A DNA stretch of 64,000 nucleotides from Unio delphinus (taxonomy: Eukaryota > Mollusca > Bivalvia > Unionida > Unionidae). The DNA is taken from positions 17,127,501 through 17,191,500 of the forward strand of contig JAQISU010000155.1 of the NCBI GenBank assembly GCA_029339505.1, in the 5' to 3' direction. Made by a program: the position numbers and the translations under genes. Position 1 is the first letter of the stretch. Each line of letters opens with the position of its first letter. Below, in pieces: positions 1 through 36,400 of this stretch. The notes beneath the pieces are model-generated. The model saw only the letters and a list, made by a program, of their open reading frames with translations. It did no database searches and was not told the DNA's origin.

Positions 1-419
1 GGTCTTTATTTTTTCTGGCTCTAATATGTTTATTTAATATTTTTTTGTATTAAAGAAACATAATGCTGGAGGGCGAAACAGACGACTAAAAAGATTAGAT
101 TATCATTAAATTTCTATAATTTCATGGAAATTGAGATAGAAAACGGTATTTTCTCATAATTCCTGCAAAAATAAACATGTGCTGACAACAGCGTTTATAA
201 CTTTACCCGGAAGCAGTTTGTTATGATTTTATTAAAACACATCAGACAATTTTTTATACTTTGATAGGAAGTTCTAAGCTGCTCCGTTGTAAGTAATTTA
301 AAAACAACTTTGGTTAATGGAATAATGTATAGAAAGAGACAAGTAACAGGAGAATATCTGTCTAGACAAAACTATTTTTCTATCGCCAAAACATATTGTA
401 TCTCGTGTATATTCTGCAG

Positions 420-22533
<22,114 letters not shown>

Positions 22534-22873
22534 ATTGCTTATCACCAACATTCTTTTCTATTCTCATTTTACTTCTTATCAAAATGTTTATATTTATTGA
22601 GTTATATACATATATATACACACACACAAAATTTGCAAATGGAATGGTAATGATGCATAACATTAGTGTGACACAAGTGTGCATTTAAACTTGCCAATCA
22701 AACACTGAAAGCAGGTAATGTAAGCAATCATGCACACTTTCTGTAAAATAAGAACACAACCTAGAAATACATACTAAGCTCTGAAAGCAGGGATTGGAGT
22801 TTAATATTTGTTATTTTTGATGTCCAGTTGTTTAACGTACGAAATCTGATTGATAAAAACGTATAAATTTTGC

Positions 22874-22879
22874 AATAAA
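22874..22879 (+). terminator. Possible polyadenylation signal of the unassigned gene
   Basis: AATAAA about 340 bases after the stop codon at 22533. A second AATAAA lies near 22978. Which is used cannot be told from sequence. Confidence 0.3.
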
Positions 22880-22899
22880 AAAAATCTAATCTGAAAACG

Positions 22900-24560
22900 A
22901 TCTCATGATTTGTCAAATGTACATTAATATCTGCATGTGTTTCATTTATTCAAAATTCATCATATCTTGTTTTGTGGAATAAATGAACTTTGAACACTTT
23001 AAAAGCATTTTAGCGAGGTTAACAATATTTGTTTGCAAACCTGAAATTATTTGCCGCATTCTTATGCATGGTTACACCCTGAATATTATACAAGGAGACA
23101 GGGTTTCAGCGAACCATTAAAGGGCTCAGCTCATTAATGATAAATTTGTTAAATAAATGGCCCCTATACAACACATGCACTTTTGTACACAAGTCAACAG
23201 AAACATTAATTAATTAATTAACATTAATCAAAATTGCTTTCTATGCAGCATATTTAATAATAATTCACTAAAGTGGAGCAACATTTGATCAGCTAATTTT
23301 GGCCTGCCTGCACCCCCCCCCCCAAAAAAAAAAGAACTAATCATGGGCATGCAGTGACATAATCTGCGAAGGATAAAAGTCTTCAAAAATAAAATAAAAA
23401 AGAATTGCATGCTGATATTAAAGCCAGTGGCCTGATCTCCAAGCATTAAGAACTGGTCCAATACCCTTCCCAACCAGTTTCTTTTCTAGACTGGTACTCT
23501 GCTAATTGTTAAGAATTAGCCTGATCCCCAGCCTGTGTGCAGCTATCACACTTTATTCATCTGAAAATAAGAAAGGGTACCAGTCTAATTAATATCTAGT
23601 TGTCCAAGTTTTGAATTGATATATTCAATGACTTGCAAAAAACTTCAACATTAAATCTTCATGCTGATGTCACCACTGTTGCCAGAAAAGTACCTATGTT
23701 TCAGCACCATGATGCAGCACTTGTGGTAATGATTAATTGGCTTTCTGTACAAAGGTTGAATCTATAATTCACATCTAAAATATTTATCAATTATGTACAA
23801 AGCAATGACAACCCGCTATATCTAAAGGTCTGTTAGGACTGGTTTTCAAAACTCCCTCACAAAAGTGCACATTGGTGGTTAAATAGTCAAAAGATTCATT
23901 CTAAACCAATAAAATATTGAGAAACAGTGGAGTGACAATTCCATGTAAATGGCAAGAGTAGAGGTAATATGATTTTAAGATGTCCACTATAATGTCATGC
24001 TAGATGTCAGATGAGCATCCATTTCATTCAGAACCAGTGTTTTAGTGAAAATCTTGTGTCAAAAAAAGATGATAAAAAAGGTTGAAAAAGGCACATGAGA
24101 TGTTAGCATCATTTTAATATTTAATTAATTCTACTGCAAGGAAGAATATTTTAAAACAATTTGATATGGTCTTCCGTTTAAGACAGGTAACTGTTAACAT
24201 ATTGTTGAAATTTTGACAGGTTAAAATTAAATTTCATCTAAAACCAACATACATACAGTTAGGAATGTTTTAACCAAAAGTTCATGTTGATATGCCCACC
24301 CTTTTAAATGAAACTGATAACAAAAGCTTTCAAGATGATGACCTGATTGGCACCAATTTAATTTAAGTCCAACAAGATATCATACATTTTGTTTCCCAGC
24401 TAAATTTTCATATATATCAGCTTTTGTTATTTAAAACTAGATAAATATCAAAGGAAGTCTTTTATTAAAAACTGCATGCTGCTACAACAATAAATTCCAA
24501 TGCAGTGATAAGATTTTCAGGATGGTCAACACAGCCACAAAAGTGGAATTTGGATTAGCA
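22900..24560. other. Intergenic DNA between the two convergent genes
   Basis: Unique AT-rich sequence with a C12/A10 tract at 23311-23334. No coding-like frame is seen. Confidence 0.5.
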
Positions 24561-24564
24561 TCAT

Positions 24565-25202
24565 TTTCATTTAAGATCAACTAGCCATTACAAACAAGTC
24601 AAACTGGTGTGAAAGGGGTAACATTTTCATTGTAGACAAACTAGTCATTACAAAAAAGTCATACTGGTGTGAAAGGGGTAACATATTAATTCAAGCCAAC
24701 TAGTCATTACAAAAAAAGTCATACTCATTACTGGTGTGAAAGGGATAACATTTGCATTCAAGACTAACTAGTCATTACAAAAAGTTATACTGGATCCAAA
24801 GGGGTAACATTTACATTCAAGACCAACTAGTCATTACAAAAAGTTATACCGGATGTGACAGGGGTAACATTTGCATTCAAGACCAACTAGTCATTACAAA
24901 ATGTCATACTGAATGTGAAAGAGGTAAACTTTTCATTCAAGACCAACTAGTCATTACAAAAAGTCATACTGGTGTGAAAGGGGTAACATTTGCATTGAAG
25001 ACCAACAAGTCATTACAAAATGTCATACTGGCGTGAAAGGGGTAACATTTTCATTGAGGACCAACTAGTCATTATAAAAAGTCATACTAGCGTGAAAGGG
25101 GTAACATTTGCATTCAAGACCAACTAGTTGTTACAAAAAGTCATACTGCTGTGACAGGGGTAACATTTTCATTGAAGACCAACTAGTCATTACAAAAAGT
25201 CT
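24565..25202. repeat. Minisatellite, about 60-base unit
   Basis: About eleven copies of a unit built on GGGGTAACATTTGCATT, CAAGACCAACTAGTC and ATTACAAAAAGTCATACTGG. Copies differ by scattered substitutions. A 94-codon frame through it is a by-product. Confidence 0.9.
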
Positions 25203-25453
25203 TTTAATGAAAACATCATGTATATATGATATCCATTAAGAGGTAGTGATAACAACATTTTCCTGATGGCTACCACCAAACACTAAGTCTTACTGTATGG
25301 AAATTAAACGTCAATTTTTATCAGTACACATTTCAAGTCATAAGGAGGCTGCAATTCTCCCCCAACATTTCTTTTATCACTCTGTTCAGAATCTAATCAT
25401 GTTTTATCCATTTTTTCTCAAGTTACCAAGTTAAAAAGGAAAATGAGATCTTC

Positions 25454-25458
<5 letters not shown>

Positions 25459-25521
<63 letters not shown>
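25459..25521. repeat. (AT)n microsatellite
   Basis: Near-pure TA run immediately before the 34-base minisatellite. Confidence 0.95.
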
Positions 25522-25547
25522 ACGATTCTGATAGAGAGGGCATTAGT

Positions 25548-26125
25548 ACACAGTATGACCATAATGATAGAGAGTATATGTACACAGTATGACCATAATG
25601 ATACAGAGTATATGTACACAGTATGACCATAATGACAGAGTATATGTACACAGTATGACCATAATGATACAGAGTATATGTACACAGTATGACCATAATG
25701 ACAGAGAGTATATGTACACAGTATGACCATAATGATACAGAGTATATGTACACAGTTTGACCATAATGATACAGAGTATATGTACACAGTATGACCATAA
25801 TGATACAGAGTATATGTACACAGTATGACCATAATGATACAGAGTATATGTACACAGTATGACCATAATGACAGAGAGTATATGTACACAGTATGACAAT
25901 AATGATACAGAGTATATGTACACAGTATGACCATAATGACAGAGAGTATATGTACACAGTATGACCATAATGATACAGAGTATATGTACACAGTATGACC
26001 ATAATGATACAGAGTATATGTACACAGTATGACCATAATGATACAGAGTATATGTACACAGTATGACCATAATGACAGAGAGTATATGTACACAGTATGA
26101 CCATAATTGATAGAGAACATATGTA
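25548..26125. repeat. Minisatellite, 34-base unit
   Basis: About 17 copies of GACCATAATGATACAGAG + TATATGTACACAGTAT, with a few 32-base variants. All three minus-strand frames stay open over long distances because the unit lacks stops on that strand. Confidence 0.95.
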
Positions 26126-26189
26126 CACAGTATGACCATAGTAACAGAGAGACATATCTATATTGTGTGGACAGACATACATACATTGT

Positions 26190-27209
26190 ATATATGACCA
26201 AATAGACAGACATGTGTTCACTGTATGACCAGATATATTGACACTGTATGCATGACCAGATGGACCGACATCTACACTGTATATATGACCAGATATATGT
26301 ACTGTATATATGTCCAGATGGACACGCATATGTGGACTGTATATATGGCCAGATGGACAGACAAATGTATACATTATATATGACCAGATGGACAGACATA
26401 TGTACACTGTATATATAACCAGATGGACAGATATATGTACACTGTGTATGACCTGATGGACAGACAGACAAATGTACATTGTATATATGACCAGATGGAC
26501 AAACATATGTACACTGTGTATGAACAGATGGACAGAAATATGAACACTGTGTATGACATTATGGACAGACAGACATATGTACAATATGTGAATGACCAGA
26601 TAGAGAGACAGACATATGTACAAAAAAAAATATGTGAATGACCAGATGGACAGACAGACATATGTACACTGTGTATGACCAGATGGACAGACAGACATAT
26701 GTACACTGTATGTATGACCAGATGGACAGACAGGCTTATGTACACTGTATGTATGACCAGATGGAGAGACAGGCCTATGTACATTGTATGTATGACCAGA
26801 TGGACAGACAGGCCTATGTACACTGTATGTATGACCAGATGGAGAGACAGGCTTATGTACACTGTATGTATGACCAGATGGACATACATACATATGTACA
26901 CTGTGTATGACCAGATGGAGAGACAGGCCTATGTACATTGTATGTATGACCAGATGGAGAGACAGGCTTATGTACATTGTATGTATGACCAGATGGACAG
27001 ACAGGCCTATGTACACTGTATGTATGACCAGATGGACAGACAGGCTTATGTACACTGTATGTATGACCAGATGGACAGACAGACATATGTACACTGTGTA
27101 TGACCAGATGGACAGACAGGCCTATGTACACTGTATGTATGACCAGATGGAGAGACAGGCTTATGTACACTGTATGTATGACCAGATGGACATACATACA
27201 TATGGACAA
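26190..27209. repeat. Minisatellite, about 39-base unit
   Basis: About 27 copies of GACCAGATGGACAGACAG + GCCTATGTACACTGTATGTAT. The 39-base period is a multiple of three, so open frames run far on both strands (for example CMYDQMDRQAYVH repeated on +). The left end is more diverged and grades into the neighbouring 34-base array, with which it shares ATATGTACAC. Confidence 0.95.
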
Positions 27210-27590
27210 GGATAATGCTTTATGTGTTCTCCAGACAATATAGTTGGGGTTAAATTAAATACAATGGCATGCTTTAATTTAATAAATGAAAACATAGATA
27301 CTTCTTATTGTAATTCATCAAATGTAACTCATTACACAAATAAAATCTTCCAGAAGTAATTCATGTTACAATAGCACCATATCAAGTGAAAACATTTGTA
27401 TGGAAAGAATTGTCATTTCTATATTATTAACTCTAATTCATTTGCATCAGATATCAATGCATTACTGAAAGACCTATTTAATAAAATCACTTGGAGTCTT
27501 TCTACTTCTGAAATTTTTGTGTGTGGCTTAGAGACCGGCTAAGAGACCTTGTGTACAGGTTTAATTTCTATAATTGATCTCGGTCCTTCT
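27210..27590. other. Probable URB1 3' untranslated region
   Basis: Unique AT-rich sequence after the URB1 stop. ATTAAA-type signals on the - strand near 27475 and 27265 could direct polyadenylation. Nothing else is seen. Confidence 0.35.
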
Positions 27591-27910
27591 TCATAGGTTT
27601 GGCAAGGTTTTCTTGTCTCTGAGGTTTCCTCTTGGGCTGGCAGTGTCATCTTTTACTTTTGATATATCTAGCCGATTTCCCTGCTGTATGTTCAAACTCT
27701 CTGTACTGTATTTCTGTCTTGGAGATTTATTCTTTGGGCTAGTTTTGGCTTTACTCATTTTTATATTCTCAGTTGGATCAAATAGAATAGGTTTTTTCCT
27801 CTCTTTTCTCTCACCTGAAGATTTTATTCCAGTTTTCATGAAATCTGATAGTTCTGGGTGACCCAGATGTAGCTGGCATAGAAGTAATGCCTTTTTCTCT
27901 GAAGACGCTA
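27591..27910 (-). CDS. URB1: URB1 last exon and stop
   Basis: It follows a TCTTTTGCAG acceptor and encodes SEKKALLLCQLHLGHPEL. A basic, serine/proline-rich tail with KKPILFDPTENIKMSKAK ends in LPNL and TGA at 27593-27591. The tail resembles a nucleolar localisation type of sequence (inference). Confidence 0.85.
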
Positions 27911-30435
27911 CTGCAAAAGAGTAAATGAAGTAAATAAAAAGTCTTTGTTAAGCCTGGACACCCCCAATAACAGTGGATACGTTTCACCCAACTAATGAAT
28001 TACTGACTGTGCCAACATGCAGTCAAAACACTAACAACAAACTATGACTGTTAAAAACTTAGCTAGGTGTTCTAGGTAATTAAAGCAGGGCAGCTCTGAC
28101 ATCTTCAAGATTGTCTCTAATTAAACTATAAAAAATGAAAAGCCATAACTTTGACATTTCTCATCTAATTTTTGTAAATTCATTTTAGTATACATTGTCA
28201 CTGAGAACTCATTGTGCTTTCAATGGAAGAAGCTGCAATGATAAATGTTTTATATTTTTTTAAAAATTGCCATGGAAATGAGTAGGCAGAACATACTAAC
28301 CTCTGGCAATCAATCAAATGCATGGGGGTGCCAACAACAAAGTGGGTTTAAAATCTAGTCTAGAAAGAATATCTATGAATGCAGAAGTTAACAATCTGCA
28401 CCCACATGACAATAATATGATACACTTTCTCGTATCTCATGAAAAATTTACAACCACAAATAAAAGCATGAAAGAGAAAAAGATCTGGTGACATGTAGGG
28501 CTGTATGTACAAATGTTAAACCTTAAAAATATCTCTCAATACATTCTTTGAAAATCACTCTGAATGGTTATTATTATTGTTTTCTTTACCCGTGATCAGC
28601 CGTCAGAAACAGGCTACAAAGTTGTAGTTTGTAGACTGAAAATATGACCTGAGTTAGAGGAATTCCTTAACCATCCAGGAACCTTTATCATTTTTATATT
28701 TGTAAGATATTTATAAAGACTATACTTCTGATATTTTAGTATCCTGTCCTCATATCGAATTCTATTTATCTAATCTGGCCCAGGCTCTATTCCACATAAA
28801 ACTTACAAGGTTGGGTGTGGCGAATGCATACAAATTATTTTTATTGTGTAAAAAGCAGTACACCTTTGTAATAAAAACCTTAAGTCCATGTTTTAAAAAA
28901 TCCCAGCCCACTCAGCTCATCACACAACTAAACTTCTTTGATCTAGAAGACCTAACTTAAAGAAAAGAATTGGATACAGCTGTACATACAGCTGCATAAT
29001 TAGAAGGTGCTTCATGGTAAAAGATAATAGGTTACCAGTGTAAACCAGTATAGTTGTGAAGTCAGCTCAGGGGGGTGATAAAGACTGGATACATATGGTG
29101 ATACTTGTACAAAATATATCTTTACTTTGTCCATTACTACTATGAACTTGATAACGCAAAAAGTGATATTGAGAGATAGGAAGTTTTATTTGTCCGATTT
29201 TTTCCCCTTTATTATGTCTGAAAATGCCAAACCAGTTCTGCAATTCTGAAAAGTTTTGAAACCTCATGTCCAATATTTCTCTGAAAGACACTGGAAGTAC
29301 AGCCCTCAAATTTGATGCAAGCAGACAAAATGCAAAGCAACTGAAAAACTTGCATAATGTGGTTATTAAATGATCAGAATAGTATATCAATCATACACTG
29401 TGAACAAACCTGGAAAGACTTCTTTGCATGATATATGTTACAAGTTGCTGAGCATTTTGTTAAGGTCAAATGATCAGGATGTATTCAAATCATGTGAGTT
29501 AGACACCTGGTGTTTGTTAATATGTAACATGTTCTATGTAGAGTGACAAGGCAGGATTAGGATGTATTCAAACCATGTGAGTTAGACAATTGGTGTTTGT
29601 TAATATGTAACATGTTCTATCTAGAGTGACAAGGCAGATTAGGATGTAATAAAACCATGTGAGTTAGAAACTTGTTGTTTGTTAATATGTAACATGTTTC
29701 CACAGAATAATTTTGAAAGGGGTCATCTTGTTTCTACACAATAATGGTGAAAGGAGTCATATTGTGCCCACATAATAATAGGGAAAGAGTCATATCATTT
29801 CATGTAAAAATGGGAAAGGGGTGATTTTTCTTCCCACAGGAATATAGTGAAAGAACCATACTGTTCTCACAATAAAATGGGGTAGGGGTCATATTGTTTC
29901 CATAGAATAATAGGGAAGGGGGTCTTATTGTTTCCTAAATAATGGGGGAAATGGTGATATTGGTTTGTAGAAAAAAATGGAAATGGGGTTCCAACAGAAT
30001 AATGGGGAAGGGGTCATATTGTTTCTAGACAATGGGGAAGAGGCCATATTGTTTCCACACAATAATTTTTTCCACAGAATAATGAGGAAAGGTCATATTG
30101 TTTCCACAGAATAATGGGGACGGGGCCATATTCTTCCCAAACAATGGATGAGAACGGTAATTATGTTCCAAGAGAGTTTTGGGGAAGAGTTGTATTCTTC
30201 CCCCAGTTTCATGGGGGAAAGTCATATTGGTTGAATGGAATAAAGATTATTTGTCTGCCATTTTAATTAACGGTTTGAAGCAACCAATACATTTACAACT
30301 AAAACCTGGGACCTCAAAAAAAACACCACAATTTACAGCAGTTTTCAAGATAGGATCTAATGTTTCAGTCCCTATTAGGTAATGATATATTCAAGGACCA
30401 ATAACAGTTGCATATCTGGACATTGGTTTAGTCTT

Positions 30436-30473
<38 letters not shown>

Positions 30474-33400
30474 GACTTTGTATAGCGCCTAACCTTCAGA
30501 AGCTCTAAGCGCTTTACAACATATATAATGATATGACTACAAAATACAAAATAAAAAAACCATGAAATTAGAGCAATTATGGTACAGATCAGTGGGTAGG
30601 TGTGATTGTGGTACACTAACTTGTTGAAGTTTCTGAAGTAGATATTGAGATGAACCAGCCAGAAATTGAGTTACGATAGTCCAATCTTGAAAATACTAAT
30701 AAACACATGTGTTTTAGTGGCATCAACTGAAAGATATTTGTGAATGGAGCTCATGCGTTTCAGCTCAAGATATGCAGCCAGTCAAGAAAAACACCTAGCT
30801 TTTGTACTGAGTAAATTTAATGTTGGCATTGTGGATATTTATTGTTTCAGGTAATGGATGTGAATGAGAAAATCTTTGTGTTGTAATCAGAATGCCTAGT
30901 AAGTTAATGCTCAAGTTATCTTTGAAGTACTGATAGACTTAAGGGCAGATGTCACCTGCATATATAAATTTACCTATAATGATAGACAAATTATGTCCAT
31001 GGTTGGTAATGAAAGTTACTGAAGCAGAAAAAATTGGAATTTTAACCTTTTCACCTTTTGAACCAGAGTTAAAAACAAAATACATGCTGGGCCATTTTAC
31101 ATCATGAGGAAACCATGAAATCTGATGTAAAACATTCAGAGGCAGCATGACAGGTGGTCAGATGGAAACAACCAAAATTTTGCAAACACTATTCAGAAGT
31201 GGAGCAGATATCATATATACTCGCTTGTAAGACAAGTTCAACTGAAATTGCACAGACCCAGATCTGCCATAGCATAATGCACCAGCAGATTAGGACCATG
31301 TTGTCTGCAGTTGGACTTGACTTAAAAACAAATATACTAAAATATTCCAAATTTTTAGAAAAGACATAAAGCATACCATTTACCTTTTGTCTCATCCTCA
31401 AGAACTGACCGTATATCTGACCATGGATACTGCAAATTCCCAGATCTTGTCTCAGCAATCTTGGCTAGTATTGCACTTATGTGATTTAAACTCTCTGAGC
31501 AGTAAGGTTCTACAACCATCACATCTTTTGCATTTCTCATTTTCAACACCTTTGCACAAAGAGTGATAAGATAGTCAATAATCAGTTCTGAACTTGCTCT
31601 GTCCTCTGAAATAAATTGCAGAAGCAGTGGTTGATAGACAGTTTTTATGGTAACATTCTGAAAAACCCACTGTAGGGAGCTGGACAAGATGTCTAAATCT
31701 GTGTTACATGGAGACAATAAATGCTCCAGGATCCATAAGATCAAGACTATGACCCCAGAAGTCTTGACCTCTACACCTGTGATATCTAATCCAGAAAAAT
31801 AGGCATGATCTGGTTCTAAATATGCAAGTATTTTCAGCAACAACTTCACAAGATCAAAATCCATATTCAAATCTTTTGAATGTTCCTCCTTGCTTCCATC
31901 TTTTGTAGTTTCTTCTTTCAAAGCAATGGAAACCTCTTCTATATCTGCAGATTTATCAACCGTTTCAGAAATTTCCTTTCTGTCTTTATTTTCTTCAAGT
32001 ACATGGGTGAGCTGTTTCTGCTTGGTAGATATGAGCTTTGGTTCTGACAGTTTCTCACTATTAAATCCCATGGCATCCAGCACATATCTGAACTTAGCAG
32101 CGTGGGAAGATGGTATAAACATAGATGACTGATGAAGCAGAATGAAAGCGTCTTTGAGTGTCAGTGCAGGAAATGACATCATCTGACCTCTGCCCTCTAA
32201 GACAGAAACTGTATATTTCAGGTGGCCCAGGACAGAGTGCAGAGTTGTGAGATAGAGTTGAAAATTTGTCCTTGTTGCCAACCTAGAATATGAGTAAGAA
32301 TGATGAATGAGATTTTTGTTACTAAAATGTATCATTGAAAATAATAATAATGCAATGAACAATCATCCAAGTCGTTAAATTATCTTAATATTCAGAGTCT
32401 GTCAATTATAAGAAAACACGAAAGGATCAAGTAATCTGAAAGGCACTATCTAGTTTACAATAATAAGTGCCTCAGAGCAAAATCTTTATAAAGGTTAAAA
32501 CAAAACTGGATGGACAGGCATACAAACATGCATATTTAATGGATGGAGAATAATCACTTTCTAGACCCCTACCAAAATTCATGGTTGGGTCTTAAATAAC
32601 ACCCAACAATATCTTTAACATGTGTACTTTCAAAGTACAAAATCTGAATTGCAAAAACTAAAGTGGAGATTTATTACAGTAAATTACACAATGTTCTAAA
32701 GCGACTCAGGCTAATACTATCCCAAAGTCCAGAAGACAACAAAATTGTGCCAAGTATTGCTCCACAACTTGCATATTGCCCAGGAGTAGATCACACAAAT
32801 CTGACACTTCAATTATTCAGAATTTACAAAATTCACATGCCAGAATATAATGGTTGATAGAAATACAAGGGTTCCATAACAATTCAAGTCTTTCCTGCAA
32901 ACCATGGCTTGGTTTGGTTTTGCATTTTATGACATAAGAAATATGAATAAGTTATTTTGTGCTGAGACAATTGGAATTGAGTACCTAGACCAAGGACACA
33001 CCACAATGGCTGACAACAGCTGATGTTAGGTTTCAAACTAATACCTTTTGGTTGATATTTAAGCATGCCAATTCCTGAATCACCACGGCCATATTGATTG
33101 ATCTTATATAATTTTAAAAAAAAAGACTTATACTCAAAATCTGATGTTTTAAATAATAATTACTTTATTTGCTCACTATAAACTATATATGTGAATGTCA
33201 TGCAATAATACCCCAGTTTGCAAGCCAGTCTCTGTAGAATAAATAGCATCTGGCTGCTGGTGATGGGACTGACATAGTGTCTTGATTCTGGTTCTGTATC
33301 TTGACTGGTTCCTTTATCTCCGAGCAAGGTGAACCATAGACTGTGTAATGTTTCTATGAGGATGCTCAGTGGATCCACCTGGGCAGGGGAACTGTGTAAT

Positions 33401-36400
33401 GGAGATAATCAAATTTATGATATTTTCTCAACGGTCAGACCAGTCTGTTTGGCTTCAATATCCATTTATTTCTTAACAAGAGAGAAAGTAAGCCATCTAC
33501 CTAACAGTTTATAATCAAACTAAAATTTTAAATGAAATTGGCAAGATTTAATTACTCAAGAAAGCATTATTATAATGAACACAATTCATAAAGTGTGACA
33601 AATAGACAATTCATAAAGTGTGACAAATAGACAATTCATTAAGTGTGACAAATAGACAATTCATTAAGTGTGACAAATAGACAATTCATAAAGTGTGACA
33701 AATAGACAATTCATAAAATGTGACAAATAGACAATTCATAAAGTGTGAAAAATAGACAATTCATAAAGTGTGAAAAATAGACAATTCATAAAGTGTGACA
33801 AATTGACAATTCATAAAGTGTGACAAATAGACAATTCATAAAGTGTGACAAATAGACAATTCATAAAGTGTGACAAATAGACAATTCATAGTGTGACAAA
33901 TAGACAATTCATAAAGTGTGACAAATAGACAATATTTATTTTACAAATCTTAAGTATATATACATATTGCATTAAATTAGACTTCTGAAGCGGCTGTTAC
34001 AATTTCATTTGAATTCATCCGTTTTGTGAAAAAATATCACCATAAATCATCAAAGAAATTATATATGTATGGGACTGAAATATAAACTAATCAAAACTGT
34101 GGTAAGATTTAATGTCATATAAAAATTCCAAATTTGTAGGCTTAGGAATGTGTGGTTTTCAGATTATTGATATGGATTTTATGTACTAGCAAGGTCAGAA
34201 TTAAATTTTAAAAGGGAGCTAATTACATTTTTGTGTATGGTGCTTTTGTACATTCTGTTTAACAAGTCAACTAATGGATAAATAGCCTTTGAGTACACAT
34301 GAATGCACACACTAAACTCATCTATTTAACTGCAAATTTTCCATTAATTTTTTTCTAGACAGATTATCTACATTCACTTAAAACAAAACACACTTTGAAA
34401 AAAAGAGTTAAACAATCAAATATAAAATATAAACCATATTGATATTGTTAAGGATATACTTACATATTGTGAATGACACTGGCTAGCCATGTAAGGAATC
34501 CATGTTTGTCACAAAAATCACTCGCCACAGTTCTCTGACCACAGGCTGAACGTATAATGTGGAGTACCTTCAACTTGCACAAAAAAAGCCACATAGGACA
34601 ATGATGAATTGCATTTAAAAAATCTAAATGAATGAATATTACAACCATCACAGATATACAATAAATTACTTTTTTACTGTGCACTTTTCATCTTTTGTAA
34701 ATTCAATAATTATACAAATCATCACAAGATCTGAAGGTTCACTTAAGGCACAACATATATTTCTATGGCTACCATAATATTCTTAATGAAAAATCATATA
34801 ATAACTAGACTTTAAAACAAGTTAAAGAATTACTTTTGTTATGCTTTTATACCAAGAAATATCAGTATAACATACTTAATCTTGAACAGAAGTATAAAAT
34901 ATGACATTTCTAAATAAAAGTATGCATAAATAAGGAAATGGTGACATGTTTTATATCGATCAGTAAAACAACTTCTAATATTGTCTGCACCAGTCAATTT
35001 TACCAAAGGTTTTATCTTGCAAAAATATGTCTGTTATATTCACCAACAAAATATTTATCAAACTGACTTGCATATGCTGGAGTAATGCCATGGGGTTAAT
35101 TCTCAGTATAATCCAATACCTTAGTTTGCAAATCACTAACTGCTGAGTTATTCTGGAGTAATGCTATGGGGTTAATTCTCAGTATAATCCAATACCTTAG
35201 TTTGCAAATCACTAACTGCTGAGTTATTCTGGAGTAATGCTATTGGCTTAATTTACAGTAAAATCCAATACTTTAGTTTGCAAATCGCTAACTGCTGAGT
35301 CATGCTGGAGTAGTGCTAATGGCCTAATGGCTTAATTTACAGTAAAATCCAATACCTTGGTTTGCACATCACTAACTGCTGAGTCATGGAAACTTTGGAG
35401 CAACTTGAAAATATAGCGCTTCTCAAATATCCTGTAGTCAGAAGTTTCTCTCATTCCATCCACCAGAAGGGAGAGCATCCAGTTTCTTTCGAATTTGTAC
35501 TGAAATTGTATGGAAAAAAAATTGAAAGAATACACGGACATTAATATTCCATGCAAAAATCAGATAAAAAGACTTCTCATGTCTGCCATGGACAAAATAA
35601 TTTCTATAAATTTAACTGGTTCTTCACTATGCTACTCAGTATAACGCTGTCCCTCTTTTAATACTCAAATAAATGGGATATCACCATAAAGATGCCCTGT
35701 ATAACACTGTTTCTCTTATAGCACTAGTATGGCCAGGATCCCACCATAAAGCTGCTCAGTATAACGCTGTCCTTCTTACAGCACCGGTATGTCCATGGAT
35801 CCCACCATAAAGATGCCCTGTATAACACTGTTTCTCTTATAGCACTAGTATGGCCAGGATCCAACCATAAAGCTGCCCTGTATAACGCTGTACCTCTTAT
35901 AGCAATGTTATGGCCATGGATCCCACCATAAAGCTGCTCAGTATAACGCTGTCCCTCTTAAAGCACTGGTATGGCCATGGATTTCACCATAAAGCTGCTC
36001 AGTATAACACTGTCCCTCTTAAAGCACTGGTATGGCCTTGGATTTCACCATAAAGCTGCTCAGTATAACACTGTCCCTCTTAAAGCACTGGTATGCCCAT
36101 GGATCCCACTATAAAGCTGCCCAGTATAACAATGTCCCTATTATAATACTCAAATAGCCAGGGATATCACCAGTAAGCTGCCCAGTATAACACTGTTTCT
36201 CTTATAACACTCATATAGCCAGGGACATCACCATTAAGCTGCTCAGTGTAATGCTGGCCCTCTTATAGCACTAGTATGGCCATGCATCTCACCATAAAGT
36301 TGCTCAGTATAACACTGTCCATCTTATAATACTCAAATAGCCAGGGATATCACCATAAAGCTGCCCTGTATAACACTGTCCCTCTTTTAACACTGGTATG

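Larger units (their letters stand above)
27911..31383. other. Last URB1 intron
   Basis: No coding-like frame. It contains an 85-90 base triplicate (29472-29697), a degenerate 36-base-type array (29700-30215) and an AAT run joined to a TAGCGC/GCGCTTTA module (30436-30520). The rest is unique. Confidence 0.5.

Noticed and set aside
25452..27094. Long minus-strand open frames (527, 339 and 198 codons) and plus-strand frames up to 142 codons
   Set aside because: They are entirely made of the 34- and 39-base minisatellites, exist in several overlapping frames and on both strands, and lack splice or start context.
27574..27861. 95-codon hydrophobic plus-strand frame
   Set aside because: It is antisense to the last URB1 exon, whose minus frame joins in phase to the preceding exon.
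29067..29390. 107-codon minus-strand frame in the last URB1 intron
   Set aside because: No flanking splice sites in phase with URB1, no recognisable motif, ordinary intron composition.
33580..33935. CRISPR-like regular repeats
   Set aside because: Units are contiguous without variable spacers, in a eukaryotic intron; an ordinary minisatellite. The same applies to 46300-47590 and 57235-57600.
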